From the IMG/VR virus record IMGVR_UViG_3300049489_000152, positions 1 through 25,727 of that record: a DNA stretch of 25,727 bases. One strand, 5' to 3'. The stretch is from a virus. The notes beneath the pieces were generated by a model, which did no database searches, was not told the DNA's origin, and worked only from the letters and a program-made list of their open reading frames with translations. The position numbers were made by a program, and so were the translations under genes. Shown here one piece after another: positions 23,241 through 25,727 of the stretch; position 1 is the stretch's first letter, and each line of letters begins with the position of its first letter.

Positions 23241-25383
23241 ATCCCTTGCGGTACCGGCGACCGCGCCAGCCACCCGTCGCGCGGAGCGGCCACCCCGTAG
23301 CCCACGCCGGGAGCGCGGCCATGATCGTCTCAAATTCGGCCACAGAACCGAACCCGGCGGGAACCTCCGCGACGATCTCGTCATGAACGTGTAGCACGAT
23401 CGGGTACCCGGCGGCCTCGACGCCGTGCATGGCGTGAGCCAGTATGTCGCGTGATACAGCCTGCACGACGTTCTCGGTTAGTTTCCCGCCGTAAGTATCC
23501 GCCGGGCTCCATTGATTCGTGAGCGGGTCGACGCGATTGTATATTATTTTCTTGACGGATTTCCCCCACGGCGTCACGTCCGGGACGAGGCGCGGGCTAT
23601 TGTACGCGATCAAGCGCCCGGACGGTAGGCGACAATACAGAACGCCAGCCCCGACCTGATACGCGATCGAGCGGAACCCGAACGCCTGCCCGGGGTTCTC
23701 AATCGCTAGGCGCGCGGCGTCCTCAAGGCCATACCACATGGCAACAATCGCGGGGGATTCTTTGCGCCATGCCTCGATAGCGGCCCGGATCTCGGGAACC
23801 GTCATGAACGTATCGGCCCCGAAATTTTGCCACGCGCCCAGACCTCCACCGTACCCGCTCGCAAGTTCCGCGACCTTGCCTTTCTTGCGGTCCGGGTGGT
23901 GCTCCCCGTTCTGTTTCCTGTGGGCGATATAATCCGCGACGGTTCGCCCTGTGATTTTCGCGGCGCTCGTTTCATAGATCATGCCATGCGTCGCGAATAC
24001 CTCAAGGCGCCACGTTTCCCCCGCGAGGGCAGCCAGAACGACCGCCTCGATCGCGCTATAATCTGAGCTAATCAGATCGCACCCCGGCGCGGCCACGAAT
24101 AGCCCACGCAGGCACCCGGAAACAGCCCACAGGGCGTCCCCGAATACCCGCGCGCCCTCACGGTAGCCCCCGCGCGCGAACGTCGCCAGCGCGCTCTCCG
24201 CTGCGTCCGGGCCCCATTCTACGTTCCGGGATACTGTAGCGCCACAGGCGGGGCACGCCGCAAGCGTCGGGGCGTGGTATTGTCCGCACTGGCACACGGC
24301 CACGGGCGGCCCCCCGGCGGGCATGTTCTGGGGCTGTGCGCCACGTCCCGCCCACCGCCCGGTCCCCGCGCCGTGGTACATGAACAAGTCCCGAACCCGA
24401 TCGTCCCGTCCCATGGTGGCAGAGATCGCGGACAGTTTCGCAACGCTCGAGGCGCTCAATACGTCCCGGATCTCCACGACCCGGCGCGCGTCGGGCGGGA
24501 GGTCCGTCCGTTTCAGATAATGTTTAACGGCGTCCGCGTCGAGCGACGGGGTCGGAACGTTCCGGGCGTCGAGCCATGCCCGCATTTTCGCAAGCTCCGA
24601 GGCGCTCGATACCGCGCCCCCGGTTAGCCACTGTAGTTCGTTAGTGAGCGCGGCGGTAGCGTCCCAGACCACGCTCATGCATAGCTCGAGCGCCGGGCGG
24701 TCAATCGCTACGCCCCGGACGTTGATCCGCTGATCGAGCAGCCACGTCTCTACCTCGTCGGGCGGTAGTTCGGGGAGCATATCAGACACGGACGCCTCCG
24801 CGAGTACGTCCGTCATGTTGTAGTGGTATAGTGCGGCGGCGTCCGCTGCGTGCTCGTTCGGGTGGATCCGCGTCCGCGAATCGCGCGCCGTCGGGTTCCG
24901 TGGCATGCTAAATTTTGAGAGTAACCTCGCGCCGTCCGTCAATTTTTGTACGGGCGCGGAGAGTACCCGGCCCGCGTTCTCGAGTTTCCCCGGGAGGCCC
25001 CGGGTGCGGGCTTGAGCCATGGCGTCGCGGAGCTGATCGAGCGGGAGCGACGGCCACCCCATGCGGGCGTGGCATACGTTCGCCCAGATGTAATATTCAA
25101 ACAGTGAGTTCCATGCGTATACCGGCGCGCCAGTTGCGATATATTGATACAGCTCCACAGGCGCGGGCATGCCGGGGATCCACAGGCGCGGCGCGCTATC
25201 GTTCGGGAACGTATACGCGAGGCTGATAACCTCTGTCGATGCGTGCTCAGAATACACCGCGGCCCCGACGAGCCCGATCCCGGTTTTATTACTCTCGGGA
25301 ACACTCCCGCGCCAGCGGCCCGTCGTGACGTCGAAAGTATAGCCCGCCTCGGAGTACGTCTCAAAGTCTATATGACAAGGCAT
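23239..25383 (-). CDS. DNA polymerase, family A, with 3'-5' exonuclease and zinc ribbon insertion
   Basis: This 714 aa phage replicative polymerase is related to DNA polymerase I. An N-terminal proofreading domain has Exo I D6-x-E8 (HIDFETYS), an Exo II-like WNSLFEYY (E96), and Exo III Y188-xxx-D192. The polymerase part has GAGTGRWAGRGAQPQNMP (338-355), motif A at SSDYSAIE with D441, motif B at R499-KKGK-K503 to Y511, and motif C at H667-D668-E669. Between the primer-grip-like segment and motif A lies an unusual insertion with C364-x-C366 and C377-xx-C380, likely a zinc ribbon. No 5'-3' exonuclease domain precedes it. ATG at 25383 has a weak GGGA site. It is convergent with the late operon. 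Confidence 0.95.
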   Translation of the reverse strand: MPCHIDFETYSEAGYTFDVTTGRWRGSVPESNKTGIGLVGAAVYSEHASTEVISLAYTFPNDSAPRLWIPGMPAPVELYQYIATGAPVYAWNSLFEYYIWANVCHARMGWPSLPLDQLRDAMAQARTRGLPGKLENAGRVLSAPVQKLTDGARLLSKFSMPRNPTARDSRTRIHPNEHAADAAALYHYNMTDVLAEASVSDMLPELPPDEVETWLLDQRINVRGVAIDRPALELCMSVVWDATAALTNELQWLTGGAVSSASELAKMRAWLDARNVPTPSLDADAVKHYLKRTDLPPDARRVVEIRDVLSASSVAKLSAISATMGRDDRVRDLFMYHGAGTGRWAGRGAQPQNMPAGGPPVAVCQCGQYHAPTLAACPACGATVSRNVEWGPDAAESALATFARGGYREGARVFGDALWAVSGCLRGLFVAAPGCDLISSDYSAIEAVVLAALAGETWRLEVFATHGMIYETSAAKITGRTVADYIAHRKQNGEHHPDRKKGKVAELASGYGGGLGAWQNFGADTFMTVPEIRAAIEAWRKESPAIVAMWYGLEDAARLAIENPGQAFGFRSIAYQVGAGVLYCRLPSGRLIAYNSPRLVPDVTPWGKSVKKIIYNRVDPLTNQWSPADTYGGKLTENVVQAVSRDILAHAMHGVEAAGYPIVLHVHDEIVAEVPAGFGSVAEFETIMAALPAWATGWPLRATGGWRGRRYRKG

Positions 25384-25405
25384 GATTGTTCCCGGGTTCG
25401 TGTAT

Positions 25406-25436
25406 AAAAAAAAAGCGGCCCCGAGGGCGGGCCGCT
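25406..25436 (-). terminator. Rho-independent terminator between SSB-like gene and polymerase
   Basis: On the minus strand, AGCGGCCC (25436-25429) pairs with GGGCCGCT (25421-25414) around a 7-base loop. It is followed by a nine-base T run (25414-25406). It lies 15 bases past the stop of the upstream minus-strand gene and about 22 bases before the polymerase ATG. Confidence 0.88.
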
Positions 25437-25450
25437 GTGATCCGTTTCGG

Positions 25451-25727
25451 TTAGAACGGGATATCGTCCGCGAGCGGTAAGCGCGCGATCATGTCGGGCG
25501 TATACCCGGCGGCGGTCAATTGCTCACGGGTCCATGGGTTCCCGGCGCTATCGAGATAGCGAACGACAGCCGCGGGCGCCGGGGCGACCGGGGCGGACGC
25601 TACAGGCGCGGGCGCGGGCGCGGGCGCGGGCGCGCGGTGTAAAAAGTCATGCGCAGGTTGCACGCCCACAGCGGGGGCGGCGGGCGGGGAGTATCCGCGC
25701 GGTCCACCTGTGGGCGCGGGGGCCGGG
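25451..25727 (-). CDS. C-terminal part of an SSB-like or DNA-metabolism protein (partial)
   Basis: This minus-strand reading frame is open to the right edge, so its beginning is outside the window. At least 91 codons are visible. They comprise a Pro/Ala-rich region with a (AP)n run from the hexanucleotide repeat, then VVRYLDSAGNPWTREQLTAA, YTPDMIARLPLADDIPF and the stop. Bacterial SSB proteins end in an acidic tip of the form DDDIPF that recruits replication and repair partners, and this tail (ADDIPF) looks the same. Its position just upstream of a DNA polymerase strengthens the idea of a single-strand-binding or recombination protein. The DNA-binding fold itself is not in the window, so this is a tail-based call. 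Confidence 0.6.
   Translation of the reverse strand, partial: PAPAPTGGPRGYSPPAAPAVGVQPAHDFLHRAPAPAPAPAPVASAPVAPAPAAVVRYLDSAGNPWTREQLTAAGYTPDMIARLPLADDIPF
25605..25637. repeat. Short hexanucleotide tandem repeat (Pro-Ala linker)
   Basis: Four to five near-perfect copies of GGCGCG/GCGGGC encode alternating Ala-Pro in the linker of the SSB-like protein. Slippage would change linker length in six-base steps and keep the frame. Confidence 0.75.

Noticed and set aside
1-25727. tRNA genes, CRISPR arrays, insertion sequences, diversity-generating retroelements, integrase and att sites
   Set aside because: No cloverleaf, regular spaced repeat, transposase, reverse transcriptase or recombinase was seen by reading. 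Absence cannot be proven without a search.
1-25727. Possible avoidance of restriction sites or biased short words (frequent CTCGCG, TGTGG)
   Set aside because: Such words seem common or rare by eye, but counts against a composition model were not possible, and codon bias alone could explain them.

Overview
The window is 25.7 kb of a GC-rich tailed double-stranded DNA phage (or intact prophage) of the contractile-tail type. It holds one long rightward late block (about 27-23152) and the start of a leftward replication block (23239-25727, running off the right edge). No integrase, tRNA, CRISPR array, insertion sequence or host gene was recognised. High GC, dense gene packing with ATGA and TAATG stop-start overlaps, and lambda-like and Mu-like protein families suggest a proteobacterial host. 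The host genus cannot be read from the sequence.

Head (27-7377): small terminase, GpA-type large terminase with zinc ribbon and nuclease residues, a small gpW-position protein, lambda-type portal, S49 protease with a nested in-frame scaffold start, gpD-type decoration protein and gpE-type major capsid protein. A strong intrinsic terminator (7404-7435) follows the capsid gene. The head is therefore lambda-like.

Neck and tail (7450-18511): three neck and tail-completion genes, then a Mu-type contractile tail. It comprises sheath, tube, a tail-assembly chaperone pair joined by a very clear programmed -1 frameshift (T8 slippery run plus hairpin), tape measure, Mu N-like and P-like baseplate hub proteins with LysM-like modules at their shared junction, a spike with an HxH tip, gp46-like and gp47-like baseplate proteins, and a gp48-like protein with QAGEP repeats. 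A lambda-type head joined to a Mu-type tail is the main architectural point.

Host contact (18530-21143): a tail fibre ending in a long glycine-rich domain, a probable fibre-assembly protein, and two unrecognised beta-rich proteins that may be tip or accessory adhesins.

Lysis (21140-23152): a four-segment membrane protein, a BhlA-like single-segment holin candidate, an unrecognised membrane-anchored protein, an Amidase_3 endolysin and a lipoprotein. A rho-independent terminator (23194-23240) closes the rightward block.

Replication (minus strand): a family A DNA polymerase with 3'-5' exonuclease and an inserted four-cysteine zinc ribbon. Upstream of it, behind its own terminator, is the C-terminal part of a protein with a Pro-Ala linker and an SSB-like acidic DDIPF tail.

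I found no obvious new defence or anti-defence system. The most rewarding targets are the frameshift element, the nested scaffold, the polymerase zinc insertion, the SSB-like tail and the unassigned fibre-tip and lysis genes.
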